From: Planctomycetota bacterium
GTDB lineage: Bacteria > Planctomycetota > Phycisphaerae > Phycisphaerales > SM1A02
Assembly (NCBI GenBank): GCA_022574595.1
Contig: JACZRS010000004.1
Coordinates: forward strand, 124,001 to 188,000
DNA: 64,000 bases
Reading direction: 5' to 3'
The position numbers and the translations under genes are program-made. The notes beneath the pieces are model-generated. The model worked only from the letters and a program-made list of their open reading frames with translations. It was not told where the DNA came from and searched no databases. Below are positions 1 to 9,091 of this stretch, in pieces. How positions within the stretch are numbered: position 1 is the first letter of the stretch; each line of letters opens with the position of its first letter.

Positions 1-577
1 CGCCATCAAGATCATAATCGCCGAACGCTGCTCCAAAACCACCCGGCGCAGATTGCGATGCGTAGTTCACGCCTGCCGCTTGGGCAACTTCAGTAAAAGT
101 ACCATTTCCGTTGTTATGATAAAGGCGATTGTGCCCAGGCTCGCCAGCTTGGTCTACTGTACCAAAGCTTGATACATAAATATCGTCCCAACCATCTCCA
201 TCATAATCCCCCACCGCAGCTCCACATCCGCCATGAATCTCATCAATACCCCACGATACCGCCTGTTCTGCAAATGAGCCATTTCCATGGTTAATAAATA
301 ACCTGTCCGGATCGCCGCCGCCACAAATCCAATACAGATCCTGATAGCCATCATTATTAAAATCACCAACCGCCATTCCGCCTGTCATCCATTGCATACC
401 AGTAGGAATAATATCTTTGTGAGGGTTGTGAATTACGCTGAGACCCGCTTCAGTTGTACGGTTCGTTAGCTGTACTTGCGCGCTAACACTGCTGATTATT
501 GCGAAGGTGGAAATGATGATCGCATTATTGATAATTGACCGCTTAAGACTATCCAGGAAACTTCGAGCAAAAGCCAT
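1..577 (-). CDS. VCBS/FG-GAP repeat secreted protein, N-terminal part (runs off left edge)
   Basis: An open frame read leftwards from an ATG at 575-577 has no stop before the window edge, so only about 192 N-terminal residues are present. A strong ribosome binding site (AGGAGG) lies about 10 nt upstream. The N-terminus is basic then hydrophobic and ends in SVSAQ, which fits a Sec signal peptide. The mature part carries repeated acidic loops (GDFNNDGYQDLYW, GDYDGDGWDDIYV, GDYDLDG) spaced about 50-60 residues apart. These are typical of VCBS/FG-GAP (ASPIC/UnbV-like) repeats, which form calcium-binding beta-propeller blades. It is probably exported. The ligand and the C-terminal domains cannot be seen. 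Confidence 0.85.
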   Translation of the reverse strand, partial: MAFARSFLDSLKRSIINNAIIISTFAIISSVSAQVQLTNRTTEAGLSVIHNPHKDIIPTGMQWMTGGMAVGDFNNDGYQDLYWICGGGDPDRLFINHGNGSFAEQAVSWGIDEIHGGCGAAVGDYDGDGWDDIYVSSFGTVDQAGEPGHNRLYHNNGNGTFTEVAQAAGVNYASQSAPGGFGAAFGDYDLDG

Positions 578-756
578 CAGACTATCTCCTCCTATAACTG
601 CTTCCATCCACAGTTGGTAACACAAATAAATAGCCCCGGACGCTTGCTCAAAGAATACTCATCTTCTGTCTCATCAGCATACCGGAGACCTCCCCATGGG
701 CAAGTATATTTTTAACAGTCACTTAATCTCCAAGTAGTATTTTTCTGGTCAAATCG

Positions 757-1764
757 CTATTTTCGTGTCCTGGCGATCGCAACTTCGGCTGCAATATGCC
801 CAAAAGCGGGCCAATCAGGCCCATCTACGATTTTCTCGAATATCTCATTTGCCTGCTCGATATCGCCATTGAGCAAGTGCCAGGCACCTACTCCATAGGC
901 CAGGGTGGCATCTTCGATCGAGTTGATGCCCTCTGAACCAAGTAGATTCTCTATCTTGCCATCGCCCTCTCCCTCACTTTGATACGCACGCAGCAATTTG
1001 TAATACGCGAAGTTCTCGATCACGTCCATTTCAGACTCAATCGGCACTAAAGCTGCCTTGGCTGCTTCCGCTTCTCCTAATTTACGCAGTGATAAATAAA
1101 GCCAATATGTATTGGCACAAAGCATATCATCGTTCTTGGAGAATTCCAGGTTCTTGCGATACGCTTGGGCTGCCCCCGAGTAATCGCCCGAAAGATAACG
1201 TGCTAATCCGAGGTGATAATAGATATTTGAATGAGTCGTACTGCGCGGTATGTTCTTTTCATTAGGCATGCCATCAGGCTCAACCTCGTCCGCAACACCT
1301 TCTATCAATTCAGCTGCGCGCTCAAGATCCTTTATTGCACTGGAAAACTGCCTTCGGGTAATAAACCGATGACCACGGTGTCGCAGCAAGCGATAACTAT
1401 CTGGGAAATTAAAAAGCCCATCGGAATAAATAATTACCGCATCATTGTATTGGCCAAGATATGCAGTACGCCTTCCATACCAAATTATCTTTTCTTCGCT
1501 TTCAGGATCAGCGTCAAATGCTGCGCGGGCTTGGTTTGCCGCCGCTTGACGTTTTGTGCGCTCATCTGATTCTATATAAGGAGCTTTAAGTTCTTTTCCC
1601 AGTAGCGACATTGCCTCAGGCCGATATTTGGCAATCGTTGCCATCTTTTCGGTCATGCTGGGCAGATTCTTGGACGCAGCACTTTCATCTTTCCCACAAC
1701 TGCAAAGTGTTATAGATAAAAGAAACGCAGACACACATTTAAAGTAAATCTTCATATTGACCAT
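757..1764 (-). CDS. TPR-repeat lipoprotein
   Basis: 335 residues. The N-terminus is a short basic and hydrophobic stretch ending in a lipobox-like LCSC, followed by GKDESAAS, so lipid attachment and envelope location are likely. The middle contains several tetratricopeptide-like helices: ERTKRQAAANQARAAFDADP, the YLGQYNDAVIIYSDGL segment, FSSAIKDLERAAELI and YLSGDYSGAAQAYRKNLEF, and a C-terminal repeat LLNGDIEQANEIFEKI. TPR proteins act as protein-protein scaffolds. No catalytic domain is visible. Either of two ATGs (1764 or 1755) could be the start, and neither has a clear Shine-Dalgarno sequence. It stands alone between two secreted repeat proteins on the same strand. Its specific role is unknown. 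Confidence 0.8.
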   Translation of the reverse strand: MVNMKIYFKCVSAFLLSITLCSCGKDESAASKNLPSMTEKMATIAKYRPEAMSLLGKELKAPYIESDERTKRQAAANQARAAFDADPESEEKIIWYGRRTAYLGQYNDAVIIYSDGLFNFPDSYRLLRHRGHRFITRRQFSSAIKDLERAAELIEGVADEVEPDGMPNEKNIPRSTTHSNIYYHLGLARYLSGDYSGAAQAYRKNLEFSKNDDMLCANTYWLYLSLRKLGEAEAAKAALVPIESEMDVIENFAYYKLLRAYQSEGEGDGKIENLLGSEGINSIEDATLAYGVGAWHLLNGDIEQANEIFEKIVDGPDWPAFGHIAAEVAIARTRK

Positions 1765-1821
1765 TGTAACAATGATTGAGGGACATGCTATGAGGACTAA
1801 ACCTGTATAAAGTGCCTGTTT

Positions 1822-3216
1822 CTACGGACACGGCCCCCAATTGGCGAAGAGGATTAGTAGATCGGCGGTATCAACTACACCGCTATAGTCAAAGTCAGCT
1901 GGTCCCGCGGTGCCCCATTGAGAGAAGAGTTCGAGCAGATCGCCGGTGCCGACGGAGCCTGAGTTGTCTAGATCCCATGGGCACATAGATACAACAGCAG
2001 CATCATATATGTATGCCGAACCGGAGTTGGTGCCGTTGTCGTCGTCGCGATAAGCACCGGCGATGGCGATATCACCGCTGATTGCTACGGAGACACCTAA
2101 ATTATCTGTTTGCGCACCGTCCTTTGCTATGAGCTTGGCGATTTGGACAGGATTTTCAATATCCGATATATCAAAGAGGTAGGCTGAGCCGGTGTTGAAG
2201 ACTTCAGCGTCGTCGTGGGGAGCTCCGAAAATGGCAGTGGTGCCACTGATAGCGATGGACCAGGCAAAATCGTCGCCCGCCGCGCCGTCGTCTGACATGA
2301 ACTTGGTAATCTGCTGACCTGTGTTGGTGTCGAAGATATAGGCGGAGCCGGAGTTGAGGCCGTTGTCATCGTCGTGATAAGCACCGATGAAGGCGTTTTC
2401 ACCGCTAAGGGCGACGGCCCATGCGAAGTAATCGTCCGCCGCGCCGTCCTTGGGAAGGAGCTTGGCGATCTGCAAGGGATGTTCGGGGTCAGATATATTA
2501 AAGACGTAAGCTGAACCGGAGTTGATGCCGTTATCGTCGCGGCACGGTGCCCCAACAATGGCTAGTGTGCTGTTGATAGCAAGACTTAACCCGAAAGCGT
2601 CACCTGCCACGCCATCACTTGCCAGGAGCTTGGCTATTTGTGCGGGGTTCTCGGGGTCAGATATGTCGAAGATGTAGGCCGACCCGGATTCGCTGCCGTT
2701 ATCGTCGTCACTTATAGCACCAACGATTGCTATGTTACCACTGATGGCAACACAATAGCCGAAGAGTTCACCCGCCTCTCCATCATCTGGCAGGAGTCTG
2801 GCGAGCTGCTGCCCGGTGGTAGTGTCAAAGATGTATGCGGATCCGGAGTTACTGCCGTTGTCGTCGTCATGTATTGCCCCAACTATGGATGTGTTGCCTT
2901 GGATCGCAACGGCCCAGCCAAACGCGTCTCCCGCTGAGCCTTCGTCGGCCAGGAGCATGAAAAGCTGCACTGGGCTTGCCGGTTCAGAGACATCGAATAG
3001 GAAAGCCGATCCTGAGTTTACACCGTTTTCGTCGTCTTGGTTGGCCCCAACGATGGCAGTATTACTACTGATCGCAACAGCTTGGCCGAAGTTGTCACCT
3101 GTTGCACCACCGATGGGGAGGAGTTTTGCAAGCTGATCGCCGAGGTCGGCATAAGCGGGGACGGTGCTCAGGACAGAAACTGCGAAAGCAAGAAGTGGAA
3201 TTACTAGGTGTTGCAT
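1822..3216 (-). CDS. Secreted FG-GAP repeat protein with C-terminal dockerin-like repeats
   Basis: About 464 residues. The start is placed at the second ATG (3214-3216) because AGAGAGG directly abuts the first ATG and sits 6 nt before the second. There is a clear signal peptide (hydrophobic run ending AYA). Seven near-identical blocks of about 56 residues follow, each with a motif such as FGWAVAI, AIVGA, DDDNG and NSGSAYIFD: an FG-GAP/integrin-type beta-propeller. The last 55 residues hold two dockerin-like calcium loops, DLDNSGSVGTGDLLELFSQW and FDYSGVVDTADLLILFANWG, ending GPCP. This C-terminal pair is common in Phycisphaerae secreted proteins and recurs in the metalloprotease at 33.4 kb, suggesting a shared sorting or anchoring signal. 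The ligand is unknown. Confidence 0.88.
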   Translation of the reverse strand: MQHLVIPLLAFAVSVLSTVPAYADLGDQLAKLLPIGGATGDNFGQAVAISSNTAIVGANQDDENGVNSGSAFLFDVSEPASPVQLFMLLADEGSAGDAFGWAVAIQGNTSIVGAIHDDDNGSNSGSAYIFDTTTGQQLARLLPDDGEAGELFGYCVAISGNIAIVGAISDDDNGSESGSAYIFDISDPENPAQIAKLLASDGVAGDAFGLSLAINSTLAIVGAPCRDDNGINSGSAYVFNISDPEHPLQIAKLLPKDGAADDYFAWAVALSGENAFIGAYHDDDNGLNSGSAYIFDTNTGQQITKFMSDDGAAGDDFAWSIAISGTTAIFGAPHDDAEVFNTGSAYLFDISDIENPVQIAKLIAKDGAQTDNLGVSVAISGDIAIAGAYRDDDNGTNSGSAYIYDAAVVSMCPWDLDNSGSVGTGDLLELFSQWGTAGPADFDYSGVVDTADLLILFANWGPCP

Positions 3217-3405
3217 GTTCATCCTCTCTGCTTAATTCGAGTGTTCCCTATATGGCTTAAACAAGGATCGATCACTCATAGAATGCCAGTGTAACGGCCG
3301 CTGGCGATATTCCAAAGGAAAAGCTGGGTATTGCTGCACAATGGATTCGCTTGGTATAAGGACGAGACCCAGCCTGGAGACGGGCTGGCTCGCGGGATAT
3401 GTGTT

Positions 3406-3580
3406 TTAATTTTTCGTTCGGCTTAGGTAGTGGACTACGGTCTTTGCGATGTAGTCTGTTTCGAGGTTTACGCGATCGCCAATTTTTATCTGCCCTAGTG
3501 TGGTTAGATTCAGGGTTGTTGGGATGAGGGCAATTTCGAACCAGGTTTTTCCCAAGTCCGCGATTGTCATGGATATGCCA
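3406..3580 (-). pseudogene. Riboflavin synthase C-terminal remnant (duplicate of ribE)
   Basis: Read on the minus strand, this stretch encodes about 57 residues closely matching the C-terminus of the intact riboflavin synthase at 4517-5113: a GISMTIADLGKTWFEIALI segment, then TLGQIKIGDRVNLETDYIA and KTVVHYLSRTKN before a TAA stop at 3406-3408. The DNA is also very similar over about 170 bp. The rest of the gene is missing and no start is present, so it cannot be functional. Homology breaks at 3580. A 10-bp exact match to the next part of ribE (TCTACTGCGA) reappears at 3721-3730, which suggests that about 140 bp was inserted at that point. Confidence 0.85.
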
Positions 3581-3595
3581 TGAGGGATGGGTCCT

Positions 3596-3630
3596 GTGTA
3601 AAGCCGGCGATGGCATCGCCGGCTTTACAC
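3596..3630. repeat. Perfect 17-bp inverted repeat next to the ribE remnant
   Basis: The arms GTGTAAAGCCGGCGATG (3596-3612) and CATCGCCGGCTTTACAC (3614-3630) are perfectly complementary around a single central G. It lies within the segment that separates the two riboflavin synthase homology patches. It is not followed by a T-run, so a terminator is less likely than a REP-like repeat. Nothing else in 3223-3868 is recognisable. A weak minus-strand ORF (3272-3718) only reads through the remnant in another frame. Confidence 0.85.
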
Positions 3631-3868
3631 GGATTCGCGTTAATCGCTCATCGCGGTCGATGTTACAGTTCGGTAGTATCTCCTCAAGCTTCGACACACC
3701 CGCATCGGAGATGGCCATGCTCTACTGCGAATGGATATCAATTAAATCATCCTGACACTTGTTTGTCCTTTGTTTGCCCGTAGCTGAGATCGAGTTACGA
3801 GCTACAATGAGCCTCTAGGATTTAATTGGGACAGATTAGGTTCTGCCGCACAAACAGGAGCTATAGTG

Positions 3869-4402
3869 ATGTTTGAGCGAATTAAATGGTTAATGCTACC
3901 TCTAATCACTCTAGGTGCCATTGTACTTGTGACTACGATGGTCATCGCCAATCGTCATCAACCTAATACTTTTGGACTTCAAGGGAACGCTACTTGGAGC
4001 GCTCCCGATGGGAGATTTCTCAAATACTCCGTCTCGCAAGGTGATATAAAGTACTTCCTTATATCATTGCATCCCGAGAACAAGGTATCTTTTTCGGAAC
4101 AATACAATCATCGAGCGCGTATTTGGGGTGGCTCGACGATCAAGATTAGAATCAAGAACACTACTTCATCAATAAATTTTGGAGGTGAGGCAGTGTTCAT
4201 AGTGATAGACTCGGCGGGCAGAACTTTCGGCGGCACATGCCCTCTTGAACTTGAGGAGCTGCACGAACTCGTCAAGACGCTTGCGAACGATGCTAAAAAG
4301 CGACAATCCCAGGCACAAGTACTAGAGATAGTGCGGCAGTTCATCGAACCTCATCGCGAAAGATGGCCAGCGGATCTGCTCAGCAAAATCGGCATGGATT
4401 AG
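3869..4402 (+). CDS. Hypothetical membrane-anchored protein
   Basis: About 177 residues from the ATG at 3869, which has AGGAG 8 nt upstream. A GTG directly before it at 3866 is a less well spaced alternative. The N-terminus (residues 6-27) is one hydrophobic segment, WLMLPLITLGAIVLVTTMV, so it is a single-span membrane anchor or uncleaved signal. The rest is soluble and mixed alpha/beta, with a mid-region IKIRIKNTTSSINFGGEAVF and a C-terminal helix rich in charged residues. No known domain was recognised. It stands alone, divergent from the riboflavin synthase remnant and convergent with intact ribE. Confidence 0.7.
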   Translation: MFERIKWLMLPLITLGAIVLVTTMVIANRHQPNTFGLQGNATWSAPDGRFLKYSVSQGDIKYFLISLHPENKVSFSEQYNHRARIWGGSTIKIRIKNTTSSINFGGEAVFIVIDSAGRTFGGTCPLELEELHELVKTLANDAKKRQSQAQVLEIVRQFIEPHRERWPADLLSKIGMD

Positions 4403-4516
4403 GGGTGGTCGAAACGTTGGATAATGTACCGTAGCGAGAGGCAAATATATCACATATTGTTGGGAAGAACATGCAAGCCGGAGGCCTGCCGCTAAACGTT
4501 GTTAATTGTGTGTGTT

Positions 4517-5113
4517 TTAGTTTTGTGAGCGGGTTAGATAATGCACTACAGTCTTTGCGATGTAGTCTGTTTCGAGGTTTACTTTATCGCCGACCTTGAT
4601 TTGCCCTAATGTGGTTACTTCTAGGGTTGTTGGGATGAGGGCGATTTCGAAGTCGGTTTTTCCCAAGTCCGCGATTGTCAGGGATATGCCATCTACTGCG
4701 ATGGAGCCTTTGGCGATTATGTAATTTAGTAGATCAGTTGGCGGCTCAATTCGAACTCTTGATTCCTCATTGGAGCTGGTTACTTCCTGCACGATTCCTA
4801 CGCCATCTATGTGGCCTTGAACCAGGTGGCCACTCATCATTGTGGTTGCGGTCACGGCCGGTTCGAGGTTCACATGATCGCCCACTTTTAATTCACCAAA
4901 GGTGGTCATTTTCAGGGTTTGTTGGATCACATCAAAATGGAGAGAATTGGCCATTAGCTCTGCGACCGTCAGACAGCAGCCGTTGATAGCTATGGATTCG
5001 CCTATTTGTGGGTCGTGATCCCAATGGGAGGTATCGATAACCAGCTTCAGGCCCATTTGAGTAGGCTCAATCTTCGCCACTTTGCCAAGATGCTGAATAA
5101 TCCCTGTGAACAT
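4517..5113 (-). CDS. ribE: Riboflavin synthase alpha chain
   Basis: 198 residues, the usual length. It starts with the hallmark MFTGIIQHLGKV. The two homologous lumazine-binding barrels are visible: residues 1-95 with SIAINGCCLTV, and residues 96-190 with SIAVDGISLTI. GHLVQGHIDGVG lies at the junction. The enzyme dismutates two molecules of 6,7-dimethyl-8-ribityllumazine to riboflavin and a pyrimidinedione. It is cytosolic and normally trimeric. No other rib gene is adjacent. A partial duplicate of its C-terminus lies about 1 kb downstream at 3406-3580. No FMN riboswitch is recognisable in the 147 bp upstream. Confidence 0.97.
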   Translation of the reverse strand: MFTGIIQHLGKVAKIEPTQMGLKLVIDTSHWDHDPQIGESIAINGCCLTVAELMANSLHFDVIQQTLKMTTFGELKVGDHVNLEPAVTATTMMSGHLVQGHIDGVGIVQEVTSSNEESRVRIEPPTDLLNYIIAKGSIAVDGISLTIADLGKTDFEIALIPTTLEVTTLGQIKVGDKVNLETDYIAKTVVHYLTRSQN

Positions 5114-5260
5114 CGCATCAGCGTAGGCTAGTTTAGCGTACCAAGTCGTGTTAAGAGAATATCTTGACGCGGGCAGGGGTGCAGCGGATACTGGCTTATC
5201 TAAGTGTAGTCTTGAGGCAGCAATACGGCCTTTGTTTCAATATCAGGGAGATTCTCAAGG

Positions 5261-6502
5261 ATGAATAACCAGGCAAACGGCCTGTGGCAGGCTCAAACTA
5301 GTTGTAAAATTTACATTGGTCGCCTCATGGTGATGGCAATGATCGGATGCTTTTTTGCAAATATCCTCGGCTGCGCCAGCACCTCAGAAGCGGACGCACC
5401 GAAAGTATCTGTCGTTTCAGCAGCATCAATGGATGATGTCAGACCGGCTGGTGCTATCCATGATTTCTATATGATTGATCGCAGTGCTGCTCATGATCTT
5501 GGGTATCGCATTGACTGGCAGAGAAATATTCATCCCAGTAAGAACTCAGGCATCAAAGATTTAGTCGCTCAAGGCGATTCGGTCTTTGTACTTGATGGGC
5601 GAAACTTCCTATCCAGACTTCGAAGATCAGATGGTGTGCAGCTTTGGCAAGTACCTTTTGGAAAGGCAATAGATGAAGTTCAAGGCATTAAATATATGCC
5701 TTCACTGAAACGAATCTTTATTACTTCTGGTGGCGATATGTTTGTGCTTGATTCGGATACAGGCTTACAATTGGCTAAGCAAGAGCTTGATCCAATCGCC
5801 AATACTAATTCCGCGCAGTATGGGCCTTACTTCTTATATGGTGCGCGTAACGGGCAACTTGTGTGGCATTCGTATGCTGTTGGTCACGAATGGCGCGCAT
5901 ATCAAATTTCGCCTTCTATCCTGCTCGAACCACAAATCTTTGATAATGTGGTCGTGACCGTAGGATCTGATGGACGAGTGATGGTTCTAGATGCAGACAA
6001 AGTAGCTCAGTTTTGGAGCAAGCGACTGCTTAACAACATAACTGCCAGGCCGGCAGTCGGTTTGGGAAATGTTTATATTGCGGGCTTAGATCAACACCTC
6101 TGGGCGCTTGATATAGATAATGGTCGCCAGAGTTGGAGGTATCTCAGCCGAAGCCCACTTACTGATTCACCGGTTATTGTTGGAGAACGAGTTTATCAGC
6201 AGATCCCAGCGGATGGACTTGTATGTTTCGAGGCTCGGCCTATTGATTCACCAGATGGTGTCATTGTATGGACTGCTGAAGGTGTAAAAGGCAATGTAGT
6301 CGCTAGGCTAAATTCAGACCTGTTGGTCTGGGACAAAAATATGCGAGAATTGGACGTTGTTGATATTGCTTACGGATCTGTGGCTAAGCATCTAACTCTG
6401 TCAAATGTCCAGTATCTCTTAGGATCACTAGGCGGGAACGGCGATTTGATTACGGCCAGTGAAGACGGCAGGGTTTTGCGTTTAGTGCCTCGACACAACT
6501 AA
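5261..6502 (+). CDS. PQQ-like beta-propeller lipoprotein (BamB-like)
   Basis: 413 residues. After an N-terminal extension and a hydrophobic segment comes a lipobox, NILGCAS, so it is a probable lipoprotein. The mature part has repeated blades of the PQQ/quinoprotein-like type: VFVLDGRNFLSRLRRSDGVQ, IFITSGGDMFVLDSDTGLQ, VTVGSDGRVMVLDADKVAQ, VYIAGLDQHLWALDIDNGRQ with SWRYLSRSP, and VYQQIPADGLVCFEA. The fold resembles BamB, the outer-membrane assembly accessory protein, but no BAM genes are adjacent. GGGAGA lies a short distance before the ATG. It is a single-gene unit; the next gene, purH, starts about 200 bp later. Its specific function is uncertain. Confidence 0.85.
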   Translation: MNNQANGLWQAQTSCKIYIGRLMVMAMIGCFFANILGCASTSEADAPKVSVVSAASMDDVRPAGAIHDFYMIDRSAAHDLGYRIDWQRNIHPSKNSGIKDLVAQGDSVFVLDGRNFLSRLRRSDGVQLWQVPFGKAIDEVQGIKYMPSLKRIFITSGGDMFVLDSDTGLQLAKQELDPIANTNSAQYGPYFLYGARNGQLVWHSYAVGHEWRAYQISPSILLEPQIFDNVVVTVGSDGRVMVLDADKVAQFWSKRLLNNITARPAVGLGNVYIAGLDQHLWALDIDNGRQSWRYLSRSPLTDSPVIVGERVYQQIPADGLVCFEARPIDSPDGVIVWTAEGVKGNVVARLNSDLLVWDKNMRELDVVDIAYGSVAKHLTLSNVQYLLGSLGGNGDLITASEDGRVLRLVPRHN

Positions 6503-6698
6503 GTAGATTTGCAATTCTAAAGTCGCAAAAATACTAATAACTGTACAGTTTGCAAGATTTAGTCCGCCAAATAGTGAGCTTTGTACATTTGCTGTCTAAG
6601 CTACTCGTCCAGTGACTAGCACAACCCCCCATCCCCAGCATCCCCCGCATCCCCCGCATCCCCCAGCCAATCCGCCTATTGCTGATGTTGCAACACCC

Positions 6699-8297
6699 AT
6701 GATTAACCTGGTGCGCATCCGACGAGCCCTTGTATCTGTTAGCGATAAAACCGGAGCTGTGGAATTTGCTAAAAGCCTGGAAGCCTGCAGCATTGACATA
6801 GTTTCCACAGGCGGAACCGCTAAAGCACTTAAAGAAGCTGGGATTGATGTAATAGGTATTGAGGAGATCACCGGCCTAAAAGAGATGATGGATGGGAGAG
6901 TTAAAACCCTCCACCCAGCAGTGCATGGTGGAATTCTCGCTAGACGAGATGTTGAATCGCATATTGAAGCACTTAGGGAACATGATTTTCTACCCATCGA
7001 TCTGGTTTGTATCAATCTTTATCCCTTTGAGCAGACAGTAAGCAGAGCCAATGTCACGCCCCACGAAGCCATAGAACAAATCGACATCGGTGGGCCGGCG
7101 CTGATGCGATCGGCTGCGAAGAATCATGAGTTTGTAGCAATTGTTACTGATCCAAGTCAGTACGAAAAAGTTGCATTTGAACTAAAGGCTAATGATGGAG
7201 CGACAACTTTAGCGCTTAGGCAAGAATTAGCTACTGCTGCATTTGCACGCACAAGTGAATACGACACTGCGATTGCTAGTTGGATGCAAAGTAGCTCGAC
7301 TTCTAAGGAAGATCAATTCCCTGAGAAGTTAACCATCGAGCTGCATCAAAAGCAATTACTTCGTTATGGGGAAAATCCACATCAGCAGGCTGCGTTATAT
7401 GTTGATCGAAATGCGGATGGCCCTAACGTTGTTAATGCGGAGGTAATAAGTGGTAAGCCGTTAAGTTACAACAATATTAATGATGCCTCCGCTGCTTTGG
7501 AGCTTGTGCGGGATTTGCATGCACTGGAGCCGGGTAAAGTAGCAGCAGCGGTTATTAAGCATACTAATCCGTGTGGGGCTGCCATCGCAGATTCTGCTAA
7601 CCAAGCGTTTGAGCTTGCATATGAGGGAGATCCGCTTGCTGCGTATGGCGGGATTCTTGCGGTAAGTAAGCAACTGGATAGTAAAACAGTTGCGAGTATT
7701 TGTGCGGAACAGAAGTTCTTCGAAGTCATCATCGCCCCAGGATTTGATGAATCCGCTAAGCAAGCGTTATCGCAACGTTGGAAGAATGTAAGGTTATTAG
7801 CGGTAGGTGTTTTGAGTGCTGCTGCCGGTAATAACCTCAGCTATAAATCAATCATAGGTGGGGCGCTTGTGCAATCATCAGATGATGCGATTGCGAATGT
7901 TAATGATTGGAAGCACGCAGCAGGTCCAGCGCCGAGTGAGCAGTTGCTGGAGCAGGCAGCTTTTGTGTGGATGATCGTTAAGCACATAAAGTCAAATGCA
8001 ATTGCAATCGGAATCGGATTGCAATTACTAGGTATAGGCGCCGGCCAAGTTGATCGCGTTAGTGCATGTAAATTAGCCATTGAAAAGGCAAGTGATAGAA
8101 TCTCAGCAGATGCGCAGGCCGTTGCAGCTTCTGATGCGTTTTTCCCATTCGCAGATGGGCCGCAACTTCTAATTGACGCTGGCATAAAGTGCATAGTTCA
8201 ACCCGGCGGATCCAAGCGCGATCAGGAAACATTGGACTTATGCAATAAACATGATGTAACTTGCTTGCTCACAGGTATACGACATTTTCGGCATTAG
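6699..8297 (+). CDS. purH: Bifunctional AICAR transformylase / IMP cyclohydrolase
   Basis: About 532 residues from the ATG at 6699, matching PurH length. It catalyses the last two steps of de novo purine synthesis, AICAR to FAICAR and then to IMP. The N-terminal MGS-like cyclohydrolase domain shows VSVSDKTG, STGGTAKALKEAGI and MDGRVKTLHPAVHGGILARR. The transformylase domain shows LRYGENPHQQAA and the catalytic KHTNPCGAA. The C-terminus has DGPQLLIDAGI and ends RHFRH. The same frame stays open upstream to a GTG at 6612 and would add a His/Pro-rich leader encoded by tandem CATCCCCCG-like units (6625-6665). That leader is unlike the family, so the ATG is preferred although it has no Shine-Dalgarno sequence. 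Confidence 0.95.
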   Translation: MINLVRIRRALVSVSDKTGAVEFAKSLEACSIDIVSTGGTAKALKEAGIDVIGIEEITGLKEMMDGRVKTLHPAVHGGILARRDVESHIEALREHDFLPIDLVCINLYPFEQTVSRANVTPHEAIEQIDIGGPALMRSAAKNHEFVAIVTDPSQYEKVAFELKANDGATTLALRQELATAAFARTSEYDTAIASWMQSSSTSKEDQFPEKLTIELHQKQLLRYGENPHQQAALYVDRNADGPNVVNAEVISGKPLSYNNINDASAALELVRDLHALEPGKVAAAVIKHTNPCGAAIADSANQAFELAYEGDPLAAYGGILAVSKQLDSKTVASICAEQKFFEVIIAPGFDESAKQALSQRWKNVRLLAVGVLSAAAGNNLSYKSIIGGALVQSSDDAIANVNDWKHAAGPAPSEQLLEQAAFVWMIVKHIKSNAIAIGIGLQLLGIGAGQVDRVSACKLAIEKASDRISADAQAVAASDAFFPFADGPQLLIDAGIKCIVQPGGSKRDQETLDLCNKHDVTCLLTGIRHFRH

Positions 8298-8318
8298 ATT
8301 GTTAATCGCACGCGCTTC

Positions 8319-8342
8319 GCCCCGGGTGTATTCACCCGGGGC
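8319..8342. terminator. Palindrome after purH, possible terminator or REP-like element
   Basis: A perfect 10-bp stem, GCCCCGGGTG / CACCCGGGGC, with a TATT loop begins 22 nt after the purH stop. It has no T-run, so factor-independent termination is not certain. The same core (cccggg...cccggggcta) recurs at 27712-27740 and near 36.6 kb, so it may instead belong to a dispersed repeat family. Confidence 0.6.
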
Positions 8343-8366
8343 TAAATATATTACTATGTAGTGCGT

Positions 8367-9005
8367 ATGAGCAATCCCGAACAACCATTAATTACAGATG
8401 AAAACAACATCAAACGATGTTGGTGGTGTGTTGGTGATGAGCTATATCAAGAATATCACGATACTAAGTGGGGATTTCCTGTTGCTAATGATACGCAACT
8501 ATTTGAGAAAATCTGTTTGGAGGGTTTTCAAGCTGGTCTTAGCTGGCTGACTATTTTGCGAAAGCGTGAGAATTTTCGCAAAGCATTCGATGGTTTTGAT
8601 ATTCAAAGTGTATCACGTTTTAACAGTCGATCAGTAAAGCGATTACTACGTGATGCCGGCATAGTTCGTCATCGAGGCAAAATAGAATCGACGATCAACA
8701 ACGCCAAGCGCGCCATCGAACTCATTAATGAGTTTGGTTCGCTGGCTTCTTATATTTGGCAATATGAGCCTTCGCAAACATCTCGACCTCGCAAAATCAC
8801 TGCTTCGAAAATACCTGCTAAGACCGTTGAATCTGCTGCTTTGAGCAAAGATCTCAAGCGGCGTGGGTGGTCATTTGTAGGCCCAACCACCATATACGCC
8901 TTTATGCAGGCTATGGGAATGGTCGATGATCATCTTACTGGATGCTCTATTCGCCCTAGGGTTGAAGCTATGCGAAAAGCATTTATCAGGCCTTGCAACC
9001 GATAA
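8367..9005 (+). CDS. tag: DNA-3-methyladenine glycosylase I
   Basis: About 212 residues from ATG 8367; an in-frame GTG at 8361 is possible. It removes 3-methyladenine from alkylated DNA (base excision repair). Tag hallmarks are all present: the N-terminal CWWC zinc cysteines, YHDTKWGFP, the helix block EGFQAGLSWLTILRKRENF, and the C-terminal SFVGPTTIYAFMQAMGMVDD followed by HLTGC, which supplies the second pair of zinc ligands. It lies just downstream of the palindrome after purH and is probably transcribed separately. No ada-type regulator is nearby. Confidence 0.95.
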   Translation: MSNPEQPLITDENNIKRCWWCVGDELYQEYHDTKWGFPVANDTQLFEKICLEGFQAGLSWLTILRKRENFRKAFDGFDIQSVSRFNSRSVKRLLRDAGIVRHRGKIESTINNAKRAIELINEFGSLASYIWQYEPSQTSRPRKITASKIPAKTVESAALSKDLKRRGWSFVGPTTIYAFMQAMGMVDDHLTGCSIRPRVEAMRKAFIRPCNR

Positions 9006-9091
9006 ATACTACCTGACCTTTGCTTTTGCGACCGTATATCGGATACTATCATTAGATCTTGACTAGTTTTGACAAGAAAGCAGAAGTTTAA

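Noticed and set aside
3272-3718. 148-codon minus ORF
   Set aside because: It crosses the riboflavin synthase remnant in a different frame and includes the palindrome; no ribosome binding site, no domain.
6612-6698. His/Pro-rich N-terminal extension of PurH
   Set aside because: It is encoded by a short tandem repeat, is unlike PurH family N-termini, and starts at GTG without a ribosome binding site.
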